Source: an uncultured Methanobrevibacter sp. (GTDB lineage: Archaea > Methanobacteriota > Methanobacteria > Methanobacteriales > Methanobacteriaceae). Taken from it: 64,000 nt of DNA. Under the pieces are notes generated by a model. The model was given only the letters and a program-made list of their open reading frames with translations. It had not been told where the DNA came from and did not search any database. The position numbers and the translations under genes were made by a program. Numbering within the stretch: the first letter of the stretch is position 1; each line of letters begins with the position of its first letter. The DNA is taken from contig NZ_OMWD01000010.1 in NCBI RefSeq assembly GCF_900314695.1, forward strand, positions 39,721 to 103,720. Reading direction: 5' to 3'. Below are positions 1 through 9,358 of the stretch, piece after piece.

Positions 1-1281
1 ATAAAAATCACCCCTAGTCTCACGTGAAGAATGGACGATACCATATATGTCAAAATTCTTGTTTTCACAAAATTTATCGAAATCCGTTGGAATCAATGAA
101 GATTGGATAGACTCTGCCAAATACAATTCTGTTTCATATCTTTCATTTTCAGCTGTGACCTTAAGCAATTCATTACGATATTTATCCACATCACTTTCCA
201 TTTGAATCAGAGAATTAGTTAATTTTTTTATTTCATTATCGTTAGAGATGGATTTTAAATTCTCTTTTAACATCAAATTTGAATTTTTACTAATCAAATC
301 CACATTTAAAGAAGTGGATATCGAATTTATAGGGTTGGTAACATTTTTTTCCAAATAGTACAAATAGAATAAAAAAGGAATTAAAAACAAAAGTATAAAA
401 ATTGTTGCATTCCTTGAGAATAAATGAATCAGATAATATAACCCGAAGTTGTCCACTGTAGCTAAAATACCATTATAATCCCCAAAAATATGTGCGATTA
501 AAAACAAACATTCAAGAAAAATAGCTATTAACAATACTGAAAAAGTCATTTTTTGAACTAAATTAATATTTATAGTTCTTTCAAGCTTAAAGACACTAGG
601 ATTATATGGTTTAGATAAATAAATAACAACCAAAGCCAACATAAATAAAATTACAAAATAATCTGTATATACTGCAAAGACTAATGCACCAAACATTATT
701 AACAAGAATATTATAGAGTATAGTTTTTCAGGCAATATTGATTTAAGTTGTTTTCTTGGAACATAAACTGGAATTTTTACATAATTGACAAAATAAATTG
801 AAAATAACAACAACAGCAAAGAGATTGAAAGAGATGCTTCAAAATCAAAAATCCAAGAATATGTATAAGGCAATACTAGTGAAAATGCCATAACAGCATA
901 AAATCCAAAATAGGAAACAAACATTTTTATAAAACTAGAATAATTTCCCAAATTAGGAATTTCAAATCCAAATCTATCTAAACTAGCATACCACAATTTC
1001 CAAACTAAAACCCCACCAAGTAACACTATAAAAAATCCATATAAATGATAGTAAATATTATTCAAGTCAAAAATAACTCCAATAATTATTTGAGATATTG
1101 CACATCCTAAAGCAGCATATGGGCCGAATAAAAGACATATAATTGGAATTATGAAAACTTCTACACCAAATTCCACTCTTCCTAAAAAAACAAATGATAA
1201 CCCAAATATTGTCAAATCCAATACCAATGCAAATAATAAAATAAATAGGTTTGATTTGAATAAATTGCGAATACCTATCAT
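1..1281 (-). CDS. RsbU/SpoIIE-type serine phosphatase, membrane-anchored (partial, runs off left edge)
   Basis: Open reading frame of 427 codons with no stop before position 1, so the C-terminus lies outside the window. ATG at 1279-1281 follows a GGTGA ribosome site. The first ~270 residues are strongly hydrophobic (about seven or eight membrane segments, including an early LFGPYAALGCA segment). A polar, probably coiled-coil linker follows, and the last ~40 residues enter a PP2C/SpoIIE domain (LAESIQSSLIP, then RGDFY). It is a paralogue of the next gene, whose stop lies 2 bp upstream of this start, so the two are probably translated together. The first glycine of the usual GGDFY metal motif is arginine here. 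Substrate unknown; in bacteria such phosphatases act on STAS-domain antagonists. Confidence 0.75.
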   Translation of the reverse strand, partial: MIGIRNLFKSNLFILLFALVLDLTIFGLSFVFLGRVEFGVEVFIIPIICLLFGPYAALGCAISQIIIGVIFDLNNIYYHLYGFFIVLLGGVLVWKLWYASLDRFGFEIPNLGNYSSFIKMFVSYFGFYAVMAFSLVLPYTYSWIFDFEASLSISLLLLLFSIYFVNYVKIPVYVPRKQLKSILPEKLYSIIFLLIMFGALVFAVYTDYFVILFMLALVVIYLSKPYNPSVFKLERTININLVQKMTFSVLLIAIFLECLFLIAHIFGDYNGILATVDNFGLYYLIHLFSRNATIFILLFLIPFLFYLYYLEKNVTNPINSISTSLNVDLISKNSNLMLKENLKSISNDNEIKKLTNSLIQMESDVDKYRNELLKVTAENERYETELYLAESIQSSLIPTDFDKFCENKNFDIYGIVHSSRETRGDFY

Positions 1282-1283
1282 AT

Positions 1284-3218
1284 CTAATCACCTTCAAACT
1301 TCATTATAAGCATTGTTAAATCGTCGAATTGTTCCCTAGTACCGCAATATTGGTAGATATCCTCAGTTAATTCCGAGATTATTATATTTAATTTTTGGTC
1401 TTTATACTTATTAAGAGTATTCTTCAGCCTATCATCACCATAAAACCCATCATAATTATTATTTGCTTCAGTAACACCATCAGTATATAAAAATACCATA
1501 TCACCAGGTTTTAAATTAATTTTATTTTCAGTATAAGGCATATCCTCCATAACCCCCAGCACCAAATCAGGAGAAGTTTCCAAATATTCGAAATCCCCAC
1601 CATTACGTCTTATTAATGGATGATTATGACCTGCATTAACAAAAGACAGTTCGCCAGATTTAATATTTAATTTTCCAATCCAAGATGTTACAAACAGGTT
1701 GTCAGTATTCCTCTCACATGACAGATTATTTACCTGTTCATATACTTCCGACAAATTATTTTCGAATTTAGAATGATTTTTTATTAGATGCATTGTTCTA
1801 ACCATAAATAATGAAGCAGGGACACCTTTTCCACTAACATCCCCAACTACAAAGATTATGTTTTCGTCATCCACCTTAAAATAATCATAAAAATCTCCTC
1901 CAACTTCTTTTGCAGGATTCATAAATGCACAAATTTCAAAAGGACCATTAGATGAAAATTCTTCAAAATCTGTGGATAACATACCTCTTTGAATATCATG
2001 TGCAATATTAAATTCAGTTTTGAATCTTTCTTTTTCGATAGTGGATTTTCTAAGATTATTCAGGTTAGATTTGATGATATCACTTAAAGAGTTAAATGAA
2101 TTAATCAATACAGACATATCATCTTCATCATTCATGAAATTTTTTATCCTGAATGTAGTGTGTTTGTGATATTCAAGCTTTCCTTCAACCACATAATTAT
2201 TTGTAGCTTCAGTCAATCCCTTAAGAGGATTAGTTAAAAGTTTTTCAACAAAATAGATATGAATCAAAGTTAAAGTCATACTCAGAAGAATTATCAAACC
2301 TATAGTAATCATTAAAATAAATCTTATGTTTAAAATATTTACAAAAGAAAATCCTACTATCACATCATGCAGCTCATCAAAAATACCTATTGAAAAAAAG
2401 ATCATAATAATGAAAAATAAAACAATAATCTTTTCAATAATGGAATAATATTGAGAACTTTGAATATCCCCAACATCAAACGTGTTTAAACTAAAAAGAA
2501 TTACTGATCCAAAAGCTATAATGAAAAATAAATAACTCCATACAGATTCTGTGAAAATATCGTTGTGAGTATGGGCAAATATAATAAAAGCGCTTAACAA
2601 GACTAAAGGAATTAAGAAAAATTTATAGGGAATATTTAATTTGGTTTTAAACTTTTTAGGTATTTTTATAGGAATCTTTAAAATATTAAAAGCACTGATA
2701 AATATCAAACCATAAATTATTGAAAAATCAAAAAGATTAAAAGCATATGAAAATTGGTTTAAAAAACTTGTTAAACTATATAAATCCCCAATTATGCTCG
2801 GAAAGGCAGCAAATGAAATTTGTAGCAATATCAAATAAACGAGTGAAGAAATAAACATTACACTTACAAACTTAAGAATAGTTGACAATGAACTAAACTT
2901 GGGAGCGGACAATTCCTTGAAAGGTATCAGATACCATAATTTATATGCTAAAACAGATACGAAGAATAAAATTGATGAATCAAGTAAGCTGGCAAAAAAA
3001 TTTCCTCCCCAATAAAATTCGCCGGCAAAAGTTGCACAGGCAAAACCAAGACCTCCGAAAGGACCGAATATCAAACCAAAAACAGGAGCCAAACCCATAT
3101 CCGGAATAAAAAACCTACCTCCAAAATTCATATGGTTGAATGAATAATACATTACAAATTCAATCGCAAATGTGAAAATGAAAATAAATTTTTTATTTTT
3201 AAAAAGTTTATCCAACAT
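1284..3218 (-). CDS. RsbU/SpoIIE-type serine phosphatase with N-terminal membrane domain
   Basis: 644 residues. The N-terminal ~320 residues are a multi-span membrane region (roughly eight to ten segments) opening with an IFGPFGGLGFA segment like the paralogous gene downstream. A HAMP-like linker (NPLKGLTEATNNY) and helix lead into a SpoIIE/PP2C phosphatase domain from about residue 405 to the end. Metal-binding motifs are intact: GGDFYD near 440, GDVSGKG near 459, YTDG near 579 and FDDLT near 631. I chose ATG at 3218, not the upstream TTG/ATG, because GAGGAGA sits at normal distance before it. The likely role is dephosphorylating a phosphoserine regulatory protein in response to a membrane-sensed signal. 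No STAS or kinase partner is visible nearby. Confidence 0.8.
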   Translation of the reverse strand: MLDKLFKNKKFIFIFTFAIEFVMYYSFNHMNFGGRFFIPDMGLAPVFGLIFGPFGGLGFACATFAGEFYWGGNFFASLLDSSILFFVSVLAYKLWYLIPFKELSAPKFSSLSTILKFVSVMFISSLVYLILLQISFAAFPSIIGDLYSLTSFLNQFSYAFNLFDFSIIYGLIFISAFNILKIPIKIPKKFKTKLNIPYKFFLIPLVLLSAFIIFAHTHNDIFTESVWSYLFFIIAFGSVILFSLNTFDVGDIQSSQYYSIIEKIIVLFFIIMIFFSIGIFDELHDVIVGFSFVNILNIRFILMITIGLIILLSMTLTLIHIYFVEKLLTNPLKGLTEATNNYVVEGKLEYHKHTTFRIKNFMNDEDDMSVLINSFNSLSDIIKSNLNNLRKSTIEKERFKTEFNIAHDIQRGMLSTDFEEFSSNGPFEICAFMNPAKEVGGDFYDYFKVDDENIIFVVGDVSGKGVPASLFMVRTMHLIKNHSKFENNLSEVYEQVNNLSCERNTDNLFVTSWIGKLNIKSGELSFVNAGHNHPLIRRNGGDFEYLETSPDLVLGVMEDMPYTENKINLKPGDMVFLYTDGVTEANNNYDGFYGDDRLKNTLNKYKDQKLNIIISELTEDIYQYCGTREQFDDLTMLIMKFEGD

Positions 3219-3453
3219 GATTCTCCTCATCAACAGCCAAATATAACTAATTACATTTATATTAATATTAATATTAAAATTTTTTTAATTGAACTGAAAA
3301 ATTAATTGAAACTTTAAAACAATTAAGAAAAATTTAAAAAAATCGATTTTATTAACATAAACCAAAAATATCAAATTATAAATAACTTAAACAATAAATT
3401 TTTATTCATATAATAAATTTTTAAAAATATATTATACTAAAAAAGGGATTAAA
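3219..3453. promoter_or_regulatory. Divergent promoter region between phosphatase operon and gap
   Basis: 235 bp of extremely A/T-rich DNA between divergent genes. A TATA-like AATATATTATACT lies at about 3424-3438, immediately before the gap ribosome site (AGGGATT). Other A/T tracts could serve the phosphatase genes on the minus strand. No palindrome stands out. Confidence 0.4.
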
Positions 3454-4470
3454 ATGAAAACTGTTGCAATTAATGGTTATGGAACCATCGGTAAAAGAGT
3501 GGCAGATGCTGTAGCTGCTCAAGACGATATGAAAATAATTGGTGTAAGTAAAACTAGACCAAATTATGAAGCAAGAACTGCTGTTGAAGAAAAAGGCTAC
3601 CCATTATACATCGGCATTCCTGAAAGGGAACAATTATTTAAAGATGCTGGAATTGAAATAGCCGGTACTGTTGAAGATATGATTCAAGAAGCAGATGTTG
3701 TTGTGGACTGTACTCCAGGAAGTATTGGACCGCAAAACCTTGAAATGTATAAAAAAGCAGGAGTAAAAGCAATTTATCAAGGTGGTGAAGACCATGAATT
3801 AACAGGTCTTTCATTTAATGCTTTTGGTAATTATGATGACTCCTATGGTGCAGACTACACAAGAGTAGTGTCCTGTAACACCACAGGATTAACCCGTACA
3901 TTATCTACAATTGACCCTATTGCAGACATTAAGAAAGTCAGGGCAGTAATGGTAAGAAGAGGATCAGATCCTTCCGAAATCAAAAAAGGACCAATCAACG
4001 CAATTGTTCCAAATCCTCCAAAGGTACCATCCCACCATGGACCTGACGTGAAAACCGTAATGAAAGGAATTGACGTAACCACCATGGCATTGCTCGTGCC
4101 TACTACATTAATGCACCAGCACAACATCATGGTTGAAATCAACAACGATGTTGAAACAGAAGAAATCATTGAAGCTTTGGAAAAACGTTCTAGAGTGCTT
4201 GTCGTTTCTGCAGAAGAAGGTTTAGGCTCCACTGCTGAGTTAATGGAATACGCTAAAGAACTTGGAAGAAACAGGAATGATTTGTATGAAATTCCAGTCT
4301 GGAAAGAATCCATCAATGTCGTGGATAATGAATTATTCTACATGCAAGCAGTTCATCAAGAATCTGACGTAATACCTGAAAACATTGATGCAATTCGCGC
4401 ACTTCTAGAAATGGAAAGCGATAACGAAAAATCAATCGCAAAAACTAATAAAGCTATGGGAATATTCTAA
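3454..4470 (+). CDS. gap: Glyceraldehyde-3-phosphate dehydrogenase, archaeal type II
   Basis: 338 residues, the usual length for archaeal GAPDH. Interconverts glyceraldehyde-3-phosphate and 1,3-bisphosphoglycerate; in a methanogen it works mainly in gluconeogenesis. The N-terminal Rossmann motif is INGYGTIGKRV (7-17). The catalytic cysteine is Cys141 in VVSCNTTGLTRT. The Pro/His-rich stretch PNPPKVPSHHGPD is typical of the archaeal family. An AGGGATT ribosome site precedes ATG. It is followed after 33 bp (T-rich) by an unrelated repair-type gene on the same strand. Confidence 0.95.
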   Translation: MKTVAINGYGTIGKRVADAVAAQDDMKIIGVSKTRPNYEARTAVEEKGYPLYIGIPEREQLFKDAGIEIAGTVEDMIQEADVVVDCTPGSIGPQNLEMYKKAGVKAIYQGGEDHELTGLSFNAFGNYDDSYGADYTRVVSCNTTGLTRTLSTIDPIADIKKVRAVMVRRGSDPSEIKKGPINAIVPNPPKVPSHHGPDVKTVMKGIDVTTMALLVPTTLMHQHNIMVEINNDVETEEIIEALEKRSRVLVVSAEEGLGSTAELMEYAKELGRNRNDLYEIPVWKESINVVDNELFYMQAVHQESDVIPENIDAIRALLEMESDNEKSIAKTNKAMGIF

Positions 4471-4503
4471 TTCCCTATTTTTACTATTTTTTAACTGATT
4501 TAA

Positions 4504-5340
4504 ATGAAAAATAAAGTACTTTTTGGACCTGCAGGGAGTCCTATCAACTATAAAGGTGCAGCATATAAAGCGCCAAAATATATTTCTGAAGAAGGACTTA
4601 ACTCCTATGAATATCAATCCCCTTATGGTGTAAGAATTGGCCAAAAGGCTGCAAACACACTTAAAGAGGAATCTGAAAAACATGATATTCTAATTTCAAT
4701 GCATGCTCCATACTATATTAATCTGTGTGCAAAAGAGGAAGAAAAACTTGATAAAAGTATTGGTCATTTAATATCAGCAGCTCGTGCCGGCGAATGGATG
4801 GGAGCATATCGATTGGTATTTCACCCAGGAGCTTATTTAAACAGAAAACCTGAAAAAGCAATGGAAATATCAAAAAATACAGTTAACAGATTATTTGAAG
4901 AACTAGAAGCAGAAGGAATTGAAGAATTTACCTTTGCACCTGAAACTACAGGTAAAAGAACACAACTTGGAAATGTTTCAGAGGTAGTTGAACTATGTGC
5001 CACATTCGATCATTTTGAACCTACAATTGATTTTGCCCATGTTCATGCACGTGGACGAGGATTTTTAAACAAAAAAGAAGATTACAACTGCATATTTTCA
5101 ATCATTGAAGATAATTTGGACATTGACATACTACATTGCCACTTCACAACCATTGAGTATGGTCGTGGAGGAGAAGTGAAACATCACACAATGGATGAAA
5201 GTGATGAATATGGTCCGAACATCAAGGATTTACTGGCAAATCTAATTGATAATGGCTGGAAGGCAAATATAATTTGTGAAACCCCACAAAGAGATTTGGA
5301 TGCCTTAAAAATGAAAGAGATATATGAAAATATGATTTAA
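4504..5340 (+). CDS. Endonuclease IV-like (Nfo) TIM-barrel protein
   Basis: 278 residues, the normal length for endonuclease IV, which cleaves 5' of abasic sites in DNA base-excision repair using three zinc ions. Expected ligands are visible in order: His67 (SMHAPY), His107 (FHPG), Glu147 (APETTG), Asp176 and His179 (TIDFAHVHARG), the HCHF motif near 211, and a final Glu in ICETP. AP endonuclease activity is inferred from these motifs; xylose-isomerase-like sugar enzymes share the fold but not the whole ligand set. Its stop overlaps the convergent zinc-ribbon gene by 4 bp. Confidence 0.85.
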   Translation: MKNKVLFGPAGSPINYKGAAYKAPKYISEEGLNSYEYQSPYGVRIGQKAANTLKEESEKHDILISMHAPYYINLCAKEEEKLDKSIGHLISAARAGEWMGAYRLVFHPGAYLNRKPEKAMEISKNTVNRLFEELEAEGIEEFTFAPETTGKRTQLGNVSEVVELCATFDHFEPTIDFAHVHARGRGFLNKKEDYNCIFSIIEDNLDIDILHCHFTTIEYGRGGEVKHHTMDESDEYGPNIKDLLANLIDNGWKANIICETPQRDLDALKMKEIYENMI

Positions 5341-5840
5341 TAATCTTTTACGGAATCTATTAAATCATCCAATTCCTTAGTTAAATTTTTAACTTCTTTT
5401 TCACTTCCCTCAGCAATATGAATAATCAATTCATCAATAAAATCTTCCAGCTTGTCGATAATTTCATTTAATGTATTGATTTTATTATCAAGTTCATTTT
5501 TAATTTTTACAGAAGGATTGCTTGACAACTCAATAATATCCAATGCAACTTCCACATTGTTATAAAAAATATTATTACTATTATTTAATGTTGAAATGAA
5601 GTCATTATAACTAATTTCTGATGGATCAAACTCTTTTTTAATCAATTCTATGGCTTTACTTACCTTCAAATCATATTCTTCTTTTAAATTTTCAATTTTA
5701 ATTTTATATTTTAAAAAGAAATCATCATCCATAATAACTTCCGAATTGTCATCTCCAACTTTAACGCCACAATTTGGGCAAAAATTATCATCGACGTTCA
5801 ATTTAAATCCACAGTTTATGCAATAGTTAAATCCAATCAT
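5337..5840 (-). CDS. Zinc-ribbon protein with helical C-terminal domain, function unknown
   Basis: 167 residues. Residues 7-24 form a small zinc ribbon (Cys7, Cys10, Cys21, Cys24; two CxxC pairs). The rest is acidic and Lys/Asp/Ile-rich, predicted helical, probably with coiled-coil segments (60-165). No membrane segment or catalytic motif seen. ATG is preceded by GGTG at 7 bp. It sits 16 bp downstream of the metallophosphoesterase gene on the same strand, so the two may be cotranscribed. I do not recognise the family beyond the general zinc-ribbon plus helices layout common in methanogens. Confidence 0.65.
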   Translation of the reverse strand: MIGFNYCINCGFKLNVDDNFCPNCGVKVGDDNSEVIMDDDFFLKYKIKIENLKEEYDLKVSKAIELIKKEFDPSEISYNDFISTLNNSNNIFYNNVEVALDIIELSSNPSVKIKNELDNKINTLNEIIDKLEDFIDELIIHIAEGSEKEVKNLTKELDDLIDSVKDY

Positions 5841-5856
5841 ATTTACACCAATACAA

Positions 5857-6930
5857 TCATTTTTTTCTTAATTTCAAAATTACCAATTCAGAATCAGTTC
5901 CCCACCTCATTGGAGTATCCATTGATCCCACACCTGTTGTGACATGGATATAATTGCCTGATTTATTTTTAAAAAGTCCCTTATTATATTTAAACAAGAT
6001 ATTTGCAAAATTCACTACTGGATAAAACTGTCCACCGTGAGTATGGCCAGATAATTGGATATCAAAGCCTAATGATGAAAATTCTTCCCAATTATAAGGA
6101 ACATGATAGTTAATAATATTTATCAAATTAGGATTTAAATTATTCTTTATTTCATCAGGAGTTGGTGTTGGAATATCATCAAAACTATATGTCAAACCAT
6201 ATATGTTCAGATTTTCAAATTCAAAATTATCATTATCCAAAACAATGATTCCTGCATTTTGACATGCTTCAATAACATTTTCAATACCCATATAAAAATC
6301 ATGATTTCCAGGTGTGAACACTATAGGCATTTTTACATCCTTCAATCCTTCAAAATCATGAGGCTCCACAACTGAAGAACCGTCGGCCAAATCTCCAGAG
6401 ATGATGGCTATCTGACAAGAATCTTCCAATTCTTTTAATTTTTCCACAATTTGTGAAATTATTTGTTTGTGCCTTACGGAACCAAAATGAACATCAGACA
6501 TATGAACAATATTTATATTCCTATTTAAATTATCAAATTCCAATATTTTAGAATTAACAATCAATTTAGTGGCATTATAATAGTTATAAACTCCCAAAAC
6601 AGGAACAATAGCCAACAATATATAAACAATGAACTTAGGAAGAGTAATAAAACTGTTAAGCACATAAATGAGTACAACATCAATTAAAAACATCAGTGAT
6701 GCCCACATCCAAATACCATCGACCGTTTGAAAAAATCTTCCAACGGTTGTGGATTTTCTTTCTTCAAAAAACATTGGAATACAACGCATCAAACCAATCA
6801 GAACACTTATCACGATTAAAATTACATTATCAATTCCACCAAATAGCAAAAAGATATATTTTAAAAGGAAAAATTGAAAAATAATGTAAAATGGAACGCT
6901 GAATAATACTCTTTTTGTTCTAAAACTCAT
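5857..6930 (-). CDS. Membrane-bound calcineurin-like metallophosphoesterase (YkuE/YaeI-like)
   Basis: 357 residues from ATG 6930, chosen because an upstream extension would overlap the divergent AAA ATPase gene and because a GGGGAT site precedes this ATG. Around four N-terminal membrane segments (residues ~10-150) are followed by the phosphoesterase domain. Its metal motifs appear in order: MSDVHFG, SGDLADGS, GNHDFY, and GHTHGG near the end. The family is known for phosphatase/UDP-sugar pyrophosphatase activity on lipid-linked substrates; the substrate here is unknown. Confidence 0.85.
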   Translation of the reverse strand: MSFRTKRVLFSVPFYIIFQFFLLKYIFLLFGGIDNVILIVISVLIGLMRCIPMFFEERKSTTVGRFFQTVDGIWMWASLMFLIDVVLIYVLNSFITLPKFIVYILLAIVPVLGVYNYYNATKLIVNSKILEFDNLNRNINIVHMSDVHFGSVRHKQIISQIVEKLKELEDSCQIAIISGDLADGSSVVEPHDFEGLKDVKMPIVFTPGNHDFYMGIENVIEACQNAGIIVLDNDNFEFENLNIYGLTYSFDDIPTPTPDEIKNNLNPNLINIINYHVPYNWEEFSSLGFDIQLSGHTHGGQFYPVVNFANILFKYNKGLFKNKSGNYIHVTTGVGSMDTPMRWGTDSELVILKLRKK

Positions 6931-7033
6931 GTTATTATCCCCACATCTTAATATATAACAACAACTATTTAATAACAAGACATACAAAAAAAGAAATGTT
7001 AAAAATTTGTACAAATTCCACGGAGGTGATTTA

Positions 7034-8158
7034 TTGAAAACTGACAATAAAAAGCAAGAAATCAAATCAACCACACAAAAATCGGCAAAAATTGAAAAGG
7101 AAAATAAAGAATATGCCGAATATGTTGTTCTTAAAGCCGTTGGTTATCCATTTGATTTCAGTCTAATGGAAAACGACTTTGAAATTACTAACTTAAAATT
7201 ATTCGAAGAATATGCTCGAGAACAATGGTTAGGATTAGAAGTAAATGAAAACTCTTATCTTTTTGATCAAAAAATCATACCGGATTATGGATTTGAAATT
7301 GTAACTGCAAAACCAAACGGGTCAATAATTTCTGAAAAAACTGAAATCAAACTTATCCACGAAGAAAACAATAAGTTATCAGATGAAATTAAAGTTGACA
7401 ATAAAATAAAACTGTCAGATATCGTTGGCCAGCAAAATGCAAAAAATAAAATTAAAGTTTTAATTAAATATTTAGAAAATCCAGAAAAATTTGGGCCTTG
7501 GGCTCCAAAGAATATTTTATTTTATGGACTTCCAGGAACTGGTAAAACCATGCTTGTTAAAGCTCTAGCCAATGAGCTTGAAGTTCCACTTCATTTAATT
7601 AAAGCCACATCATTAATTGGAGAACATGTTGGAGACAGTGCATCTAAAATTCATGATTTATTTAAAAAAGCTTCAGAAAAATCACCATCAATAATATTCA
7701 TTGATGAGATGGATGCCATTGCACTTGACAGGTCTTTTCAATCATTAAGGGGAGACGTATCCGAGATTGTCAACTCACTTTTAACTGAGATGGATGGAAT
7801 TAATGAAAATGAATCTGTCATAACAATAGGTGCAACAAATAATCCTACAAGCCTTGATTATGCTGTGAGAAGCAGATTTGAAGAAGAAATTGAATTCAAA
7901 TTACCGAATGACAATGAAAGATTAACCATCTTGGAAAATAATTTAAAAACAATGCCTTTGGATTATGATTTGAATTTAGGAAAAATAGTTAAACTTACCA
8001 AAGGATTATCCGGAAGAGATTTAAAAGAAAAAATACTCAAAACAGCTCTCCACAATGCCATTGCCAATGATGAAGACATAATCACAATGAAACATATAGA
8101 TTATGCACTTAAATCTACTAAAGTAAAAAATAACGAAGTTAAAGGAATGTTTGAATAA
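7034..8158 (+). CDS. AAA-family ATPase (Cdc48/PAN-like single AAA module)
   Basis: 374 residues with a TTG start at 7034, chosen because a perfect GGAGGTGAT ribosome site lies at 7022-7030. An N-terminal domain of about 120 residues that I do not recognise is followed by one AAA module: Walker A GLPGTGKTM, Walker B IIFIDEMDA, an arginine-finger region AVRSRFEEE, and a C-terminal helical lid (LSGRDLKEKIL). It resembles proteasome-activating nucleotidase or Cdc48 modules but lacks PAN's long N-terminal coiled coil and C-terminal HbYX, ending instead in GMFE. Probably an unfoldase or remodelling ATPase; substrate unknown. Its stop codon abuts the hemA stop with no gap. Confidence 0.85.
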   Translation: MKTDNKKQEIKSTTQKSAKIEKENKEYAEYVVLKAVGYPFDFSLMENDFEITNLKLFEEYAREQWLGLEVNENSYLFDQKIIPDYGFEIVTAKPNGSIISEKTEIKLIHEENNKLSDEIKVDNKIKLSDIVGQQNAKNKIKVLIKYLENPEKFGPWAPKNILFYGLPGTGKTMLVKALANELEVPLHLIKATSLIGEHVGDSASKIHDLFKKASEKSPSIIFIDEMDAIALDRSFQSLRGDVSEIVNSLLTEMDGINENESVITIGATNNPTSLDYAVRSRFEEEIEFKLPNDNERLTILENNLKTMPLDYDLNLGKIVKLTKGLSGRDLKEKILKTALHNAIANDEDIITMKHIDYALKSTKVKNNEVKGMFE

Positions 8159-9358
8159 TTATTTTGTATTGAATAAATATTCCGCAGCTGCAATAACTTC
8201 CTTATTTTCATCTTTTGCAGCATCCTTTACATTTTTGGAAATATCAAAAAATATCTTATTTACAATAGAATTTGTTAAATTATTTAAAATTTTAGCACTA
8301 CCATCTACATCAGCCAATTTAACTAATGCTTTTTTAGTTTCACGTTGTCTTATCTCTTCCATTGATGCTCTTAAACTTGCAAGTATTTGCTCAACTTCCA
8401 TTATTTTAAAGGTCTCTTTAAGTAAAATGAACTCTTCATCAATGATACTTTCTGCCTGACCAAATTCTTTAATTCTGAGATTAGTATTTTCGTCTGCAAT
8501 TTCTCTCAAATCATCGATATTGAATAATTTTACACCGATTTCACAAACATCTTCAGAGATATCCCTTGGATTGGCAATGTCAACCATCATTAAACTACTA
8601 TGATCCCTTTCAATGCCTAATAATCGTTCTTTAGTGATAATTGCATGGGGAGCACTAGTGGCACTGATAACCAAATCCGCAGTTGCCAAATACTTCTCAA
8701 GGTCATTGAATAAAATAGCTTCACCGCCCAAATCCTGAGCCAATTCAACTGCAACATAATAAGTTCTATTCGCTACAAAAATAGCATTTAAATCCTTTTC
8801 AGCAAGTGCCTTAGCAACCAATCTACCCATTTTTCCAGCACCAATAACCAAAACAGACTTATCATCTAAACTGCCCATATGTTTTTCAGCCAAATCAATG
8901 GCGGCAGACCCAATTGAAACAGAACCCTTATTGATATTGGTTTTATTCCTAACAACTTGACCTACATGAATGGCTTTAGTAAAAATAGTATCTAAAGATT
9001 TACCGCAATGATGATCCTTAATAGCCTTATGCTTAGCATCTTTAACCTGACCTAAAATTTGGTCTTCACCAACAATCATGGATTCCAGACCTGAAGTCAT
9101 ACGCAGAAGATGCATAACTGCAGAATTGCCATATTCAATAATGATACTCTGATTTTCATGTGACAATAACTCATCATCTTCAGAAATATAATCATTTTTA
9201 ATATAATACTCTTTCCGGTTACATGTAGAAATCTCAACATATTCATTTACGGAATATTTTTCCTGCAATTTCCAAAATAAATCATCAATATCCTTTGAAA
9301 TATTTTCCATAGATTGAATATCAGCAATTTTATGGTCAACTCTTAAATTTAATATCAC
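8159..9358 (-). CDS. hemA: Glutamyl-tRNA reductase
   Basis: 399 residues; GTG start at 9358 overlapping by one base the stop of the upstream dehydrogenase gene, so translation is coupled. Reduces glutamyl-tRNA(Glu) to glutamate-1-semialdehyde, the first committed step of tetrapyrrole synthesis leading to F430, cobamides and siroheme. Catalytic Cys46 is in ISTCNRKEYY. The substrate motif GLESMIVGEDQILGQV and the NADPH motif VIGAGKMG are visible, as is the C-terminal dimerisation helix. Neighbours (siroheme-type dehydrogenase, marker protein 9) fit a tetrapyrrole/F430 operon. Confidence 0.95.
   Translation of the reverse strand: MILNLRVDHKIADIQSMENISKDIDDLFWKLQEKYSVNEYVEISTCNRKEYYIKNDYISEDDELLSHENQSIIIEYGNSAVMHLLRMTSGLESMIVGEDQILGQVKDAKHKAIKDHHCGKSLDTIFTKAIHVGQVVRNKTNINKGSVSIGSAAIDLAEKHMGSLDDKSVLVIGAGKMGRLVAKALAEKDLNAIFVANRTYYVAVELAQDLGGEAILFNDLEKYLATADLVISATSAPHAIITKERLLGIERDHSSLMMVDIANPRDISEDVCEIGVKLFNIDDLREIADENTNLRIKEFGQAESIIDEEFILLKETFKIMEVEQILASLRASMEEIRQRETKKALVKLADVDGSAKILNNLTNSIVNKIFFDISKNVKDAAKDENKEVIAAAEYLFNTK

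Noticed and set aside
1067..1297. A 76-codon minus-strand reading frame near the left edge
   Set aside because: It overlaps, in a different frame, the long open frame 1-1281 that continues off the edge and encodes a recognisable phosphatase N-terminus.
6931..7074. N-terminal extension of the metallophosphoesterase
   Set aside because: It would overlap the divergent AAA ATPase start and lacks a ribosome site; ATG 6930 has one.
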